A stretch of DNA of 64,000 bases from Chitinophaga filiformis (GTDB lineage: Bacteria; Bacteroidota; Bacteroidia; Chitinophagales; Chitinophagaceae), in NCBI RefSeq assembly GCF_021646545.1, contig NZ_JAKIRP010000004.1:310001-374000 (forward strand), in the 5' to 3' direction. Each line of letters starts with the position of its first letter. Within the stretch, counting starts at the first letter, position 1. Shown here piece after piece: positions 54,745 through 63,838 of this stretch. A program made the position numbers and the translations under genes. A model generated the notes under the pieces. It was not told the origin of the DNA. It made no database searches and saw nothing but the letters and a program-made list of their open reading frames with translations.

Positions 54745-55830
54745 ATGCAAACCAAAACCCGTAAAGTACTAAAACGAATCGGCACCACTCTGATGTGGCT
54801 AGGCGTGCTGGCGGGCTTTGTTGTCATCCTGGTAGCTGCAGTGAATGACAAGAATGATGGTAAATGCACAGGGATCGTTGTGAAATTGCAGGGGGATGAG
54901 GCCAACTTCTTTATTGAAGAGAGAGACATTAAAGCGCTGGTAACGAAAGACACGGACTTAAACCCTGTCGGCAAGCCAATCAAGAATATCAACACTGCTA
55001 ATCTCGAGAAGATCGTATCACGCGATCCCTGGGTAAAAAATGCAGAGATATTCATTGATAACCAGCGCAAACTGAACATAAAAGTAACACAGCGCGAGCC
55101 GGTAGCACGTGTATTCACGACAGCAGGCAACAGCTTTTACTTTGATACGGAAGGAGACCGGATCCCGGTATCTGCCCGTTACACCGCCCGCGTACCAGTG
55201 TTCACAGACTATCCCGCAGAAGCTGTAAAGCCTAAAACAGCAGACAGCTTGCTGGCGGCAGGTGTTATGTCACTGGGCACTTACATTGCGGAAGATCCCT
55301 TCTGGGCTGCACAGGTAGAACAGGTGGTGGTCACACCAACGCGCGAGTTTGAGATCATCCCGAAATTGGGCGATCATGTTATCGCTTTCGGAGATGGAAC
55401 AGATGTAGAAAAGAAGTTCAGCAAACTGCTGGCGTTTTATAAAGAGGGACTGAATAAAGTGGGCTGGAACAATTACGCAAGGATTAATGTTGCTTATGAA
55501 AATGAGGTTGTATGTACAAGAAGGAACGGTGAGGAATTATCAAGGAAACTGGCATCTGCAGATAGTGCACGCACTGCCGGAAATGATTCTGCCGCAAAAT
55601 TCCTCATACACCACGATGAAGTAACGCAAGCAGAAACAACATCAATGATGAAGACGCAGGCCAAAGTGACAGCGCCTAAGCCAACAAAAGCAAAGGCGAC
55701 AACACCAAAGCAGGCATCTTCAAAGCCGAAGGTACAGAAGGTTGCGGCAGCTGATAAAAAGGCGCCGAAAGCAGTGTATAAGCCGGTTAAAAAATCTGTC
55801 AACACAACAAAAAATAATAGAACGCCATGA
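54745..55830 (+). CDS. ftsQ: Cell division protein FtsQ with basic C-terminal tail
   Basis: A 361-residue protein with a short cytoplasmic start, a membrane helix (~13-33), a POTRA-like domain (FFIEERDIKALVTKDTDLNPVGKPIKNIN..., residues ~55-120) and a beta domain. From residue ~300 it ends in a low-complexity tail with 16 lysines among the last 59 residues, plus many Ala, Pro and Thr, and almost no acids. FtsQ has no such tail in the enterobacterial form. It scaffolds FtsL/FtsB and FtsW/FtsI at the septum. Its stop overlaps the ftsA start (ATGA). Confidence 0.88.
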   Translation: MQTKTRKVLKRIGTTLMWLGVLAGFVVILVAAVNDKNDGKCTGIVVKLQGDEANFFIEERDIKALVTKDTDLNPVGKPIKNINTANLEKIVSRDPWVKNAEIFIDNQRKLNIKVTQREPVARVFTTAGNSFYFDTEGDRIPVSARYTARVPVFTDYPAEAVKPKTADSLLAAGVMSLGTYIAEDPFWAAQVEQVVVTPTREFEIIPKLGDHVIAFGDGTDVEKKFSKLLAFYKEGLNKVGWNNYARINVAYENEVVCTRRNGEELSRKLASADSARTAGNDSAAKFLIHHDEVTQAETTSMMKTQAKVTAPKPTKAKATTPKQASSKPKVQKVAAADKKAPKAVYKPVKKSVNTTKNNRTP

Positions 55831-57230
55831 ATCAGGAAGCTCCCATCATTGTAGGTCTCGATATTGGAACTACAAAGATTGCTGCCATCGCAGGAAGAAA
55901 GAATGAATACGGGAAACTGGAAATCCTGGGTTTTGGTAAAGCCCCGTCTTTCGGTGTTCAGCACGGAATGGTGCTGAATATTGATCAGACTATCAAGGCT
56001 ATTCGCCAGGCCCTGGAAAACTGCTACGCTTCTAATCCGAATCTCGAGATCAATGAAGTATATGTTGGTATTGCAGGACACCACATTAAGAGTCTGCAGA
56101 CACGCGGCGACATTGTGCGTAGCGATACCGATGCCGAAATTTCTCAGAAAGACATCGATCAGCTGATCAATGACCAATATAAAACTGTGATTCCCGCCAG
56201 TGATCAGATCATTGACGTAATACCACAGCAGTATATCGTGGACAGCCTCCAGAACATCACCTACCCTATTGGTATGTCAGGTGTGAAGGTGGGCGCTAAT
56301 TTCCACATCATCACCGGCGACAAGAACGCTATCCGTAATATCAACCGTAGCGTGGAGAAATCCGGTCTGAAAATACATGACCTCGTACTGCAGCCACTGG
56401 CGTCTGCAGCAGCGGTAATGTGTGATATGGACTTCGAAGCAGGTGTTGCTATCGTAGATATCGGTGGTGGTACAACAGACCTCGCTGTGTTCTATGAAGG
56501 TATTCTGAAACACACAGCCGTGATCCCTTACGGTGGTGAGAATATTACCAACGATATCAAGAACGGCCTGGGTGTACTGAAAACACAGGCAGAACAGATG
56601 AAAGTGCAGTTCGGTTATGCCCTGGCTGATGAAGCTAAGAATAACGCATACATCACTATTCCTGGTCTGCGTGGACAAAGCCCGAAAGAGATCTCTGTAA
56701 AGAACCTGGCCCACATCATACAGGCACGTATGAGTGAGATCATGGACTTCGTGGTGTATCATCTGAAACAGATCGGTATGGACAATAAGATGCTGAATGG
56801 CGGTATTATCCTGACCGGTGGTGGTTCCCAGCTGAAACACCTTATACAGTTAACTGAATATACAACCGGTGTAAGCGCTCGTATCGGTTATCCGAACGAA
56901 CACCTGGCCAGCGGTCATATCGACGAACTGACCAAGCCAATGTACGCTACCTGCGTAGGTCTCATCCTCAAAGGTTACAATGATTATGAGAATGACCGCA
57001 GAGCACTGGAAGAGAATTATGTAAAGATCAATACCAGCTACCTGGCAAAAGAGCAGGCGGCCAAAGCAGCTTCGCTTGAAGAAGATTCCTGGGAAGATGA
57101 TGAGCCGACCGTTGAGCAGATACAGGAAAGGAAAGTAAAAGAACGGAATGCTTCGCTGAAAACATTCCTGGACAGGATGAAGACAAAGATCATAGACATG
57201 TTCACGGAAGAAGAAGATGCGAAACTTTAA
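55827..57230 (+). CDS. ftsA: Cell division actin-like protein FtsA
   Basis: A 467-residue protein with the actin-type phosphate loops IIVGLDIGTTKIAAIAGRK and VAIVDIGGGTTDLAVFYEG, the SHS2-type 1C region, and GGIILTGGGSQLKHLIQL. It polymerises on the membrane and tethers FtsZ. The C-terminus (LKTFLDRMKTKIIDMFTEEEDAKL) is an amphipathic helix, the membrane-targeting tail. Four bases overlap with ftsQ. Confidence 0.96.
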   Translation: MNQEAPIIVGLDIGTTKIAAIAGRKNEYGKLEILGFGKAPSFGVQHGMVLNIDQTIKAIRQALENCYASNPNLEINEVYVGIAGHHIKSLQTRGDIVRSDTDAEISQKDIDQLINDQYKTVIPASDQIIDVIPQQYIVDSLQNITYPIGMSGVKVGANFHIITGDKNAIRNINRSVEKSGLKIHDLVLQPLASAAAVMCDMDFEAGVAIVDIGGGTTDLAVFYEGILKHTAVIPYGGENITNDIKNGLGVLKTQAEQMKVQFGYALADEAKNNAYITIPGLRGQSPKEISVKNLAHIIQARMSEIMDFVVYHLKQIGMDNKMLNGGIILTGGGSQLKHLIQLTEYTTGVSARIGYPNEHLASGHIDELTKPMYATCVGLILKGYNDYENDRRALEENYVKINTSYLAKEQAAKAASLEEDSWEDDEPTVEQIQERKVKERNASLKTFLDRMKTKIIDMFTEEEDAKL

Positions 57231-57373
57231 CAGGGTATTGTCGGTATATGGCGCAATTGTTGCAGCCACAAACGATTTAAAAATCAAATAATTAATAAGG
57301 GATAATTAATAACGTAGATAAGAATTGTGGGCATTATTAATTATACTAACTAACCCATAAAAGAGATAGAGTC
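57231..57373. other. ftsA-ftsZ intergenic region
   Basis: 143 bp, AT-rich, with several TAATTA runs but no clear TAnnTTTG box. A separate ftsZ promoter or an mRNA processing site is possible; nothing else is visible. Confidence 0.35.
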
Positions 57374-59065
57374 ATGATACATTTTGATCTTCCCAAAGAA
57401 AAATCTTCCATCATCAAGGTGATAGGCATTGGTGGTGGTGGGAGCAATGCGGTGAACCACATGTTCAACCAACGCATCGAGGGTGTGAATTTTATCATCT
57501 GCAATACCGACGCACAGGCTATTGCAAACAGCCCTGTGCCTAACAAAATACAGTTAGGACCGCATTTAACACAGGGACTGGGTGCTGGAGCCAATCCACG
57601 CATCGGTGAACAGGCGACGGAAGAATCCTTTGAAGAAATCAAAAAGATCTTAGAGGTGAATACCAAGATGGCCTTCATTACTGCAGGTATGGGTGGTGGC
57701 ACCGGCACCGGTGGCGCGCCTATCATCGCACGTATATGTAAGGAACTCGGTATTCTTACGGTGGGGATTGTTACAACTCCTTTCTCTTATGAAGGGAAAA
57801 AAAGGATGGCCCAGGCAGATGAAGGTGTCAGCAGATTGAAAGAATATGTTGATACACTGCTTATCATCTCCAATGACAAACTTCGCCAGAAATACGGCGA
57901 TCTGAAATTCAAGGCTGCCTTCGAGAAAGCAGATAACGTGCTTGCAACTGCGGCAAAATGCATCACTGATGTGATCAATTCAACGGGTCAGATCAATGTG
58001 GATTTTGCGGACGTTTGTACTGTTATGCGTAATGGCGGTGTTGCCATTCTTGGTGCTGCTACTGCAGAAGGTGAAAACCGTGCGCAGAAAGCGATCGAAG
58101 ATGCACTGACTTCTCCGTTGCTGAATGATAATGACATCCGTGGTGCTAAATGGATACTGATAAACATTTCCTCTTCAGAAGGTGAATTCGAACACACCCT
58201 GGATGAAATGGATACAATACAGGCATACGTACAAAGCCAGGCCGGTGAGGATTGCGATGTGATCCTTGGTGTAGGCTATGACTCCACGCTGGACCGCAAA
58301 CTGGGCGTGACGATCATTGCGACCGGTTTTGAACAGAAACCGATTCAGCAGGTAAAAACGACCCCACAGGATCCTTCCCAGGAACAGCCTAAGATTGTAA
58401 TGCAGCTGGGCCAAGATGGTGATGAAAAGAAAATGAATAATCAGCAACAGACATTATTCGTTGAACCGGCGGACCTGATGGCGCCCCGCCTGGTAGAACC
58501 TGTGGTTACCCAGCCTGCAACTACCTTCACTCCTCCCGCTCCCCAGCAGCCGGAAAGACAAAGCTTTACGCTCAACGTTGAGCCTTCAGCAGTGCCTTCC
58601 CAGCCAATGGCAGGATACGGAGCCGGTGTAAATGTTATACAGCCTACTCCTGCAGCCGGTGGCTACCCTGCAGGCCCTGCATACATCTACATAGAGCCAG
58701 GTAACAACACGCCTGCATCCCAGGACGTTCCGGAAATGAAAATGGTTTTCAGAGAAGAAGACCAGTCACCGGATGCACCTTCAGATATTCAGCTGCAGGC
58801 TTTTGAAGAGCAACTGGAAGAACAAAAACGCAAACAGGCTGAACGCGTAGCAAAACTGCGCAGCATCAGCTTCAATGTAAAAGGCATAGATAATAACACA
58901 GAAATAGAAAACGTTCCTGCCTACATCCGTCGTAATATCAACCTCGATAACGGCGCTGGATCAGCAGAAAACTTCTATTCTAACTATACTATTTCCGACG
59001 GTCAGAACAACCAGGCGGAAATTAATACGATTAACACCTTTTTAGATGGGAAAAAACCCGATTGA
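57374..59065 (+). CDS. ftsZ: Tubulin-like division GTPase FtsZ
   Basis: A 563-residue protein. The GTPase core has VIGIGGGGSNAVNHMF (16-31), the tubulin signature GGGTGTG (107-113) and the T7 loop region (NVDFADVCTVMRNGGVA). The core ends near residue 320 and is followed by a long Pro/Gln-rich linker (~325-480), an acidic/basic coiled stretch (FEEQLEEQKRKQAERVAKLRS) and a short conserved-looking end (INTFLDGKKPD) in place of the usual FtsA-binding peptide. It forms the Z ring. It is last in the dcw cluster, with its own terminator. Confidence 0.97.
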   Translation: MIHFDLPKEKSSIIKVIGIGGGGSNAVNHMFNQRIEGVNFIICNTDAQAIANSPVPNKIQLGPHLTQGLGAGANPRIGEQATEESFEEIKKILEVNTKMAFITAGMGGGTGTGGAPIIARICKELGILTVGIVTTPFSYEGKKRMAQADEGVSRLKEYVDTLLIISNDKLRQKYGDLKFKAAFEKADNVLATAAKCITDVINSTGQINVDFADVCTVMRNGGVAILGAATAEGENRAQKAIEDALTSPLLNDNDIRGAKWILINISSSEGEFEHTLDEMDTIQAYVQSQAGEDCDVILGVGYDSTLDRKLGVTIIATGFEQKPIQQVKTTPQDPSQEQPKIVMQLGQDGDEKKMNNQQQTLFVEPADLMAPRLVEPVVTQPATTFTPPAPQQPERQSFTLNVEPSAVPSQPMAGYGAGVNVIQPTPAAGGYPAGPAYIYIEPGNNTPASQDVPEMKMVFREEDQSPDAPSDIQLQAFEEQLEEQKRKQAERVAKLRSISFNVKGIDNNTEIENVPAYIRRNINLDNGAGSAENFYSNYTISDGQNNQAEINTINTFLDGKKPD

Positions 59066-59104
59066 TCTATTCGGACGTTTGATTGTTTTTTAGTTGTGTT
59101 AAAG

Positions 59105-59138
59105 AAAAGTCCTCCGGTTCCCCGGGGGACTTTTTTTG
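59105..59138 (+). terminator. Intrinsic terminator of the dcw cluster
   Basis: AAGTCCTCCGG pairs with CCGGGGGACTT (one G-T pair) over a short loop, followed by seven T. Confidence 0.85.
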
Positions 59139-59198
59139 TCCCTAAAATCATCCACCCTTTCCCCACATCTATCCATTCCCTCGCCTCGTGATCCTTCG

Positions 59199-59206
59199 TA
59201 AATTTG
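59199..59206 (+). promoter_or_regulatory. -7 box of the pirin gene, near leaderless
   Basis: TAAATTTG ends three bases before the ATG at 59210. A weak TTC lies 20 bp upstream. The transcript would start near the start codon. Confidence 0.5.
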
Positions 59207-59209
59207 CTT

Positions 59210-60073
59210 ATGCAAAAGACAGTAAACAAGGTTGTAAACAACCATCCGATAAGCGGCTCTCTGAGCGATTATTACTTCTATAGTCCTTTGCCCTATCAGG
59301 ACGGCAAGGCGACGGACCCATTTCTGTTATTACATCATCATGGACCAATGACCCTGCCCCCTTTTAACAGCGGTATGCCATTCGGTCCGCACCCGCACAG
59401 AGGATTTGAAACAGTGACCTGGATCATCAGCGGACACGTGGTACACAAAGACTCTCACGGTTATCATAGCAGAATTGATGCAGGCGGCGTACAGTGGATG
59501 TCAGCTGCAAGGGGACTGATACATAATGAATATGTAGAGAAATCCTTTAAGGAAGAAGGTGGAGACCTGGAATTGCTGCAACTCTGGATTAACCTGCCAG
59601 CGAAGTTGAAGATGAATCCTGCCAAATATACCGGCTTGCAGAAGAACGATATTCCCGTAGTGACTGCAGATGAAGGTAAGGTGCAGGTGGCTATTGCAGG
59701 AGGCAACTGGAATGGCCATAAAGGTGCCGTTAATTCCCTTACTGGGGTCAATGCCTGCCTGATCACCATGCAACCCGATAGCAAGGCTGATATCACCGTT
59801 AAAGAGGGCAGGAATGTCTTATTTTATGTGTTGCGGGGGAATGTAACTGTGAATGGAAAGACGGCCGGAGACAGGTCGCTGGTGCTCTTTGATAACGGTG
59901 GGGATACGATCAATATCACAGCCAGCAGTGATGCCATTATCCTTTATTGTGACGGGGAGCCTTTAAATGAGCCTGTGGCCTGGCATGGCCCTTATGTAAT
60001 GAATACCCAGACAGAGATCATGGAAGCAATGAGAGATGAACGAATGGGTAAATTTGGGTTCTATATAGACTAA
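59210..60073 (+). CDS. Pirin-family cupin protein
   Basis: A protein of 287 residues from ATG 59210. It has the pirin N-terminal cupin FGPHPHRGFETVTWIISGHVVHKDSHGYHSRIDAGGVQWMSAARGLIHNEY, with the His-x-His, His and Glu metal ligands. A second cupin half contains FYVLRGNVTVNGK and the ending is typical. Pirins bind iron; several oxidise quercetin and some act as transcription cofactors. No partner gene suggests which applies here. Confidence 0.9.
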   Translation: MQKTVNKVVNNHPISGSLSDYYFYSPLPYQDGKATDPFLLLHHHGPMTLPPFNSGMPFGPHPHRGFETVTWIISGHVVHKDSHGYHSRIDAGGVQWMSAARGLIHNEYVEKSFKEEGGDLELLQLWINLPAKLKMNPAKYTGLQKNDIPVVTADEGKVQVAIAGGNWNGHKGAVNSLTGVNACLITMQPDSKADITVKEGRNVLFYVLRGNVTVNGKTAGDRSLVLFDNGGDTINITASSDAIILYCDGEPLNEPVAWHGPYVMNTQTEIMEAMRDERMGKFGFYID

Positions 60074-60081
60074 CGAAGCAG

Positions 60082-60109
60082 AAAAGGCCAGCATAATGCT
60101 GGCCTTTTT
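60082..60109. terminator. Bidirectional terminator between pirin and kup
   Basis: AAAAGGCCAGCAT pairs with ATGCTGGCCTTTT, with a T-run on both sides. It lies between convergent genes. Confidence 0.85.
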
Positions 60110-60112
60110 CTA

Positions 60113-62068
60113 TTAAGAATGTATGATCCGTCGTAATTGCAGGTTCGTGACCGGCGACACAACCAGCGGATATTTTTCGATCGTTACATAGCTGGAATCC
60201 AGTCCGAAACCACGCTCTTCTGATAAGCTGATCTTCTTCAGGAAGAAGTACATACGCATGACCAGACGCTCGTAGAGAGGCAGGTCATTATCGTGTGACA
60301 GGAACTTCTCCATTACAATAAACTGGAAGTCCCCTACTACATTGTTTTTGCTCAGGGATTCGTAGCGGCTGGTAATGTTCACTTCCTTGTTACGTACCAT
60401 GTCTTCCACCACCATACGGAACATGAGGTTAATGCGCTGCTCCACTTTAAAGCCCAGTCTGAATTCTACCCTGATCACCTCATTAGGAATGATCGTCTGT
60501 ACGGAATATTCACTCAGGTAAGGCTCATCCACAACATCTACGTGTACAAACCAGTATATATCCGCCCGCTTTGGCTTCTTGTTCAGGATGGAATAAATAA
60601 TCTTATGCTCGATCTCCTTTGGATTATCAGCACTACTCATGTATACCAGATGGGTGGCATATTTAGGGATGGTACTGTCATTACTGAGTTCCTGGATCAC
60701 CGGAAGATGGTCTTCCAGCCTTACAAACTCCACATAACGGTTCTTGATCTTCCTGGATTTAAACCATACCATCATGATCAGGAAGAGTATTCCTGCCACG
60801 ACCACGGTTACATAACCGCCATGCATGAATTTCACGAGGTTGGCAAAGAGGAAAGAGAATTCCAGGGTAAAATAAATCACCAGGTAGATCAGGATCAGGC
60901 TGAGCCGGACCCTCCGTGTATATAAATAGAAGGCGAACAGGCAGGAGGTCATCAGCATACAGATGGTGATAGACAATCCATAGGCCGCTTCCATGGCAGT
61001 GGACTCTTTAAATATCAGTACGATGGCCACACAACCCACAAACAGCATGGTATTGATGCCAGGGATGTACAGCTGTCCGCGCTCTTCGGTAGGATAATTG
61101 ATCTTTAATTTGGGCCAGAGGTTCAGACGCATAGCTTCTGAAATAAGGGTAAACGACCCGGATATCAGTGCCTGGCTGGCGATGATGGATGCCAGGGTGG
61201 CAATCAATACACCGAAGATGACAAACCACTCCGGCATGATGGCGAAGAATGGGTTCTGGTCTTTAGGGATAACCTGTCCTTTCTGGGTCAGTAACCAGGC
61301 CCCCTGTCCGAGATAGTTCAGGATCAGGCAGGCCTTTACAAAGGTCCAGGAAACGCGGATATTGCCCTTACCACAGTGGCCAAGGTCGGAATACAGTGCT
61401 TCTGCCCCGGTGGTACAAAGGAATACTGCACCCAATATCATAAATCCACGGGGATAGGTAGTCAGCAGTTCGATAGCATAGTGAGGGCTGAAAGCCTTGA
61501 AGATGGCCACATCATCTACGATGTGCGACAGCCCCAGCACTCCCAGCATAGAGAACCAGATCACCATGATAGGGCCAAACAATTTACCGATAGATACAGT
61601 ACCGAATTGCTGTACTACGAACATTAAGGTAATAATGGTCAGTACGATCTTTACAATCGTGAACTGGCTGAGGTCTTTGAATACTTCCAGTGTCCGCAGA
61701 CCTTCTATGGCGGAAGTAACCGTAATGGGCGGGGTGATGATCCCATCAGCCAGCAGGGCGGCCCCTCCTATCATACCGAAGATGACGGCCCATTTTGCAT
61801 GCCGTCTGACTAGCGCATATAATGAAAAAATCCCGCCTTCACCTTTGTTATCGGCCCGAAGTGTCAGGATCACATATTTAATAGTCGTTTGTAAAGTCAG
61901 GGTCCAGATGATACAGGAGATACCACCAATAACCAGGAGATCGCTTACAGGGTTATTGCCTACAATTGCCTTGAAAACGTATAACGGAGAGGTTCCAATG
62001 TCACCGTAGATAATACCCAAAGCTACTACTAAACCGGCCAGGCTTACCCTGTTAATGTCTTTTCTCAC
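60113..62068 (-). CDS. kup: Potassium uptake protein Kup
   Basis: A KUP-family potassium transporter of about 651 residues: SLAGLVVALGIIYGDIGTSPLYVFKAI, then twelve or so membrane helices, VLTLRADNKGEGGIFSLYALVRR and a long cytoplasmic C-terminal half. I place the start at GTG 62068 (VRKDINRVSLAGL). The open frame continues to TTG 62098, but the promoter -7 box (62096-62103) lies over that codon, so transcription would begin downstream of it. It lies between convergent pirin and ompA. Confidence 0.9.
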   Translation of the reverse strand: MRKDINRVSLAGLVVALGIIYGDIGTSPLYVFKAIVGNNPVSDLLVIGGISCIIWTLTLQTTIKYVILTLRADNKGEGGIFSLYALVRRHAKWAVIFGMIGGAALLADGIITPPITVTSAIEGLRTLEVFKDLSQFTIVKIVLTIITLMFVVQQFGTVSIGKLFGPIMVIWFSMLGVLGLSHIVDDVAIFKAFSPHYAIELLTTYPRGFMILGAVFLCTTGAEALYSDLGHCGKGNIRVSWTFVKACLILNYLGQGAWLLTQKGQVIPKDQNPFFAIMPEWFVIFGVLIATLASIIASQALISGSFTLISEAMRLNLWPKLKINYPTEERGQLYIPGINTMLFVGCVAIVLIFKESTAMEAAYGLSITICMLMTSCLFAFYLYTRRVRLSLILIYLVIYFTLEFSFLFANLVKFMHGGYVTVVVAGILFLIMMVWFKSRKIKNRYVEFVRLEDHLPVIQELSNDSTIPKYATHLVYMSSADNPKEIEHKIIYSILNKKPKRADIYWFVHVDVVDEPYLSEYSVQTIIPNEVIRVEFRLGFKVEQRINLMFRMVVEDMVRNKEVNITSRYESLSKNNVVGDFQFIVMEKFLSHDNDLPLYERLVMRMYFFLKKISLSEERGFGLDSSYVTIEKYPLVVSPVTNLQLRRIIHS

Positions 62069-62095
62069 GAAATATGTATTTAATAAAAAAGCCAC

Positions 62096-62126
62096 CAAAG
62101 TTAGGTGGAATTGCGCAGATGTACAA
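62096..62126 (-). promoter_or_regulatory. kup promoter
   Basis: On the minus strand TTG (62124-62126) and TAACTTTG (62096-62103) are 20 bp apart, a full match to the Bacteroidota -33/-7 consensus. It sets the kup start at GTG 62068. Confidence 0.75.
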
Positions 62127-62146
62127 ATATCAAAAAATCCGCTTAT

Positions 62147-62180
62147 AAAAAAACCCCGTCTCGGTTTCGCGAGACGGGGC
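62147..62180 (-). terminator. Intrinsic terminator of the OmpA-family gene
   Basis: On the minus strand CCCCGTCTCG pairs with CGAGACGGGG, followed by seven T. Confidence 0.85.
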
Positions 62181-62205
62181 TTTATATCTTCTCAGTGAGA
62201 TACTA

Positions 62206-63750
62206 TTAGTTAGCAGGAGCTAAATCAACAGTAGAAGACTCACCAGGAGTGTTTTGTTTGATGAAGCGACCGCGATCGATACCTTGTTTATCAGCCAGGT
62301 AGTCGATAACTGCATCTACTCTTCTGCTGCTCAGGTCAACACCACCTTTCTTACCTTTAGCACCAGCGTGGCCGGTAACCAGGATGTTACAAGATGGGTT
62401 AGCTTTCAGTGTGCTGGCAACGCTTGCCAGGATAGCTTCGTTGTCAGTTGCAACTTTGGTAGAGCTACCTTTGAAGCTTACGCTAGGCAGAACCAGTGTG
62501 TTACAAGCTGCAGTAGCAACTTTTGTTGTGCAGCACTCAGGATCTGGGCATTTACCAACACCATCAGCGTCAACTGGCTGGCAGTAAGTTGGAGTAACCA
62601 GTTGTTTATCCTTGAAGTCAGGAACACCGTCACCATCAGTATCTTTAGCTACACCGTGAACATCAACTGGAGCACCAGCTGGTGTGTTAGGCTCACGATC
62701 AAACTGGTCAGTAACACCATCGCCATCAGCATCAGGCAGTACCGGAGTAGGCAGCTTCATGTGACGAGGAGCGCTCAGTTCGTTGTAAGCGTAGTTCAGC
62801 GGATTTACCCACCATAATGGCTCAACGCGTTTAGCGGTGTTACCCAGGTTGAAGTTCAGACGAATGCTGGTATAGCTGAACGCATCTTTGTGACTGGTAA
62901 ATGGAGAAGAATAACCGTCCAGATAGTCATCAAAGTATAAAGTATATTTCTCTTCGATACCGATGTTGAAACGTTTAGAAACTCTGTACGCGATTCCTGT
63001 ACCGAAATCAGCGCCATGACGCCACATCTGGTTGTTGTCTTTACGACCGATGTTAGCTCTGTTACCCTGAGATGGAGCGTTCTGCTCGTAATCACCGTCT
63101 AACAGGTTTTTCAGCTGATCCTTGATGTCTTTACGAGGAGCTGCGAAGTTGATCTGGCTGTAGTTATAAGCAGCACTACCGTTTAACGCATCAACGTCAA
63201 CGTCGATCAGACCGAGGCTGTAACCACCGAATACATACCAGTTAATTTTAGGCTGTGCCTTGTAGAACAGGATGTTGCTCAGAGAAGCCATCAGGTCAAA
63301 AGACAACTGGTGAGTAGCAGTTTTATAGTTAGCCAGGATCATACCGTTGTTAGCTGCTGCAGTTGTTGCCCATGCATTGCTACCGGTAGTGATTGCTGGT
63401 CTTAATCTGTAGTCCATACCTTTATCGAAAGAACCGGTGTATTCAGCTCTTACAGAGATAGTATGACCCAAAGATTTTCTCAGGGAAACACCACCACCAA
63501 AACCTGGTCTGGCTGGGATTGTACCATTGATCAGGTGAAGACCACCATGGAAACCTAATTCCCACATATCGCGAGGTTTCGCAGGGAAATCATACTGATG
63601 GTTGGAAAAATTGTTCTGTTGGGCCTGTCTTGACGCTGGTACTTTACTTGAATCCAGGGCATCATAAACAGGGGTAACTTGTGCAAAACTGGAGGACGCC
63701 GCTAGGAGACTCATAGCGCCTGCCAGTAATAAGTACTTTTTGCTTGCCAT
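62206..63750 (-). CDS. OmpA-family outer-membrane protein with thrombospondin type-3-like calcium repeats
   Basis: A 514-residue protein: signal peptide (MASKKYLLLAGAMSLLAASSSFAQ), an N-terminal beta-barrel-like domain (residues ~60-330), a calcium-type linker (DADGDGVTDQFDREPNTPAGAPVDVHGVAKDTD...), a cysteine-rich segment (CQPVDADGVGKCPDPECC) and a C-terminal OmpA domain (ILVTGHAGAKGKKGGVDLSSRRVDAVIDYL) that would bind peptidoglycan. Abundant proteins of this kind anchor the outer membrane and are often highly expressed. It has a full promoter upstream and a terminator directly after it. Confidence 0.9.
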   Translation of the reverse strand: MASKKYLLLAGAMSLLAASSSFAQVTPVYDALDSSKVPASRQAQQNNFSNHQYDFPAKPRDMWELGFHGGLHLINGTIPARPGFGGGVSLRKSLGHTISVRAEYTGSFDKGMDYRLRPAITTGSNAWATTAAANNGMILANYKTATHQLSFDLMASLSNILFYKAQPKINWYVFGGYSLGLIDVDVDALNGSAAYNYSQINFAAPRKDIKDQLKNLLDGDYEQNAPSQGNRANIGRKDNNQMWRHGADFGTGIAYRVSKRFNIGIEEKYTLYFDDYLDGYSSPFTSHKDAFSYTSIRLNFNLGNTAKRVEPLWWVNPLNYAYNELSAPRHMKLPTPVLPDADGDGVTDQFDREPNTPAGAPVDVHGVAKDTDGDGVPDFKDKQLVTPTYCQPVDADGVGKCPDPECCTTKVATAACNTLVLPSVSFKGSSTKVATDNEAILASVASTLKANPSCNILVTGHAGAKGKKGGVDLSSRRVDAVIDYLADKQGIDRGRFIKQNTPGESSTVDLAPAN

Positions 63751-63808
63751 AATTGTTTTCTATTTAAAAACTGTTAAAAATTTACTAATAACCCGTTTTT
63801 TTACCCAG

Positions 63809-63838
63809 CAAAGGTAAAATTCTCAAATGAATATTCAA
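63809..63838 (-). promoter_or_regulatory. Promoter of the OmpA-family gene
   Basis: On the minus strand TTG (63836-63838) and TACCTTTG (63809-63816) are 19 bp apart, an almost ideal Bacteroidota promoter, with a leader of about 55 nt. Confidence 0.8.
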
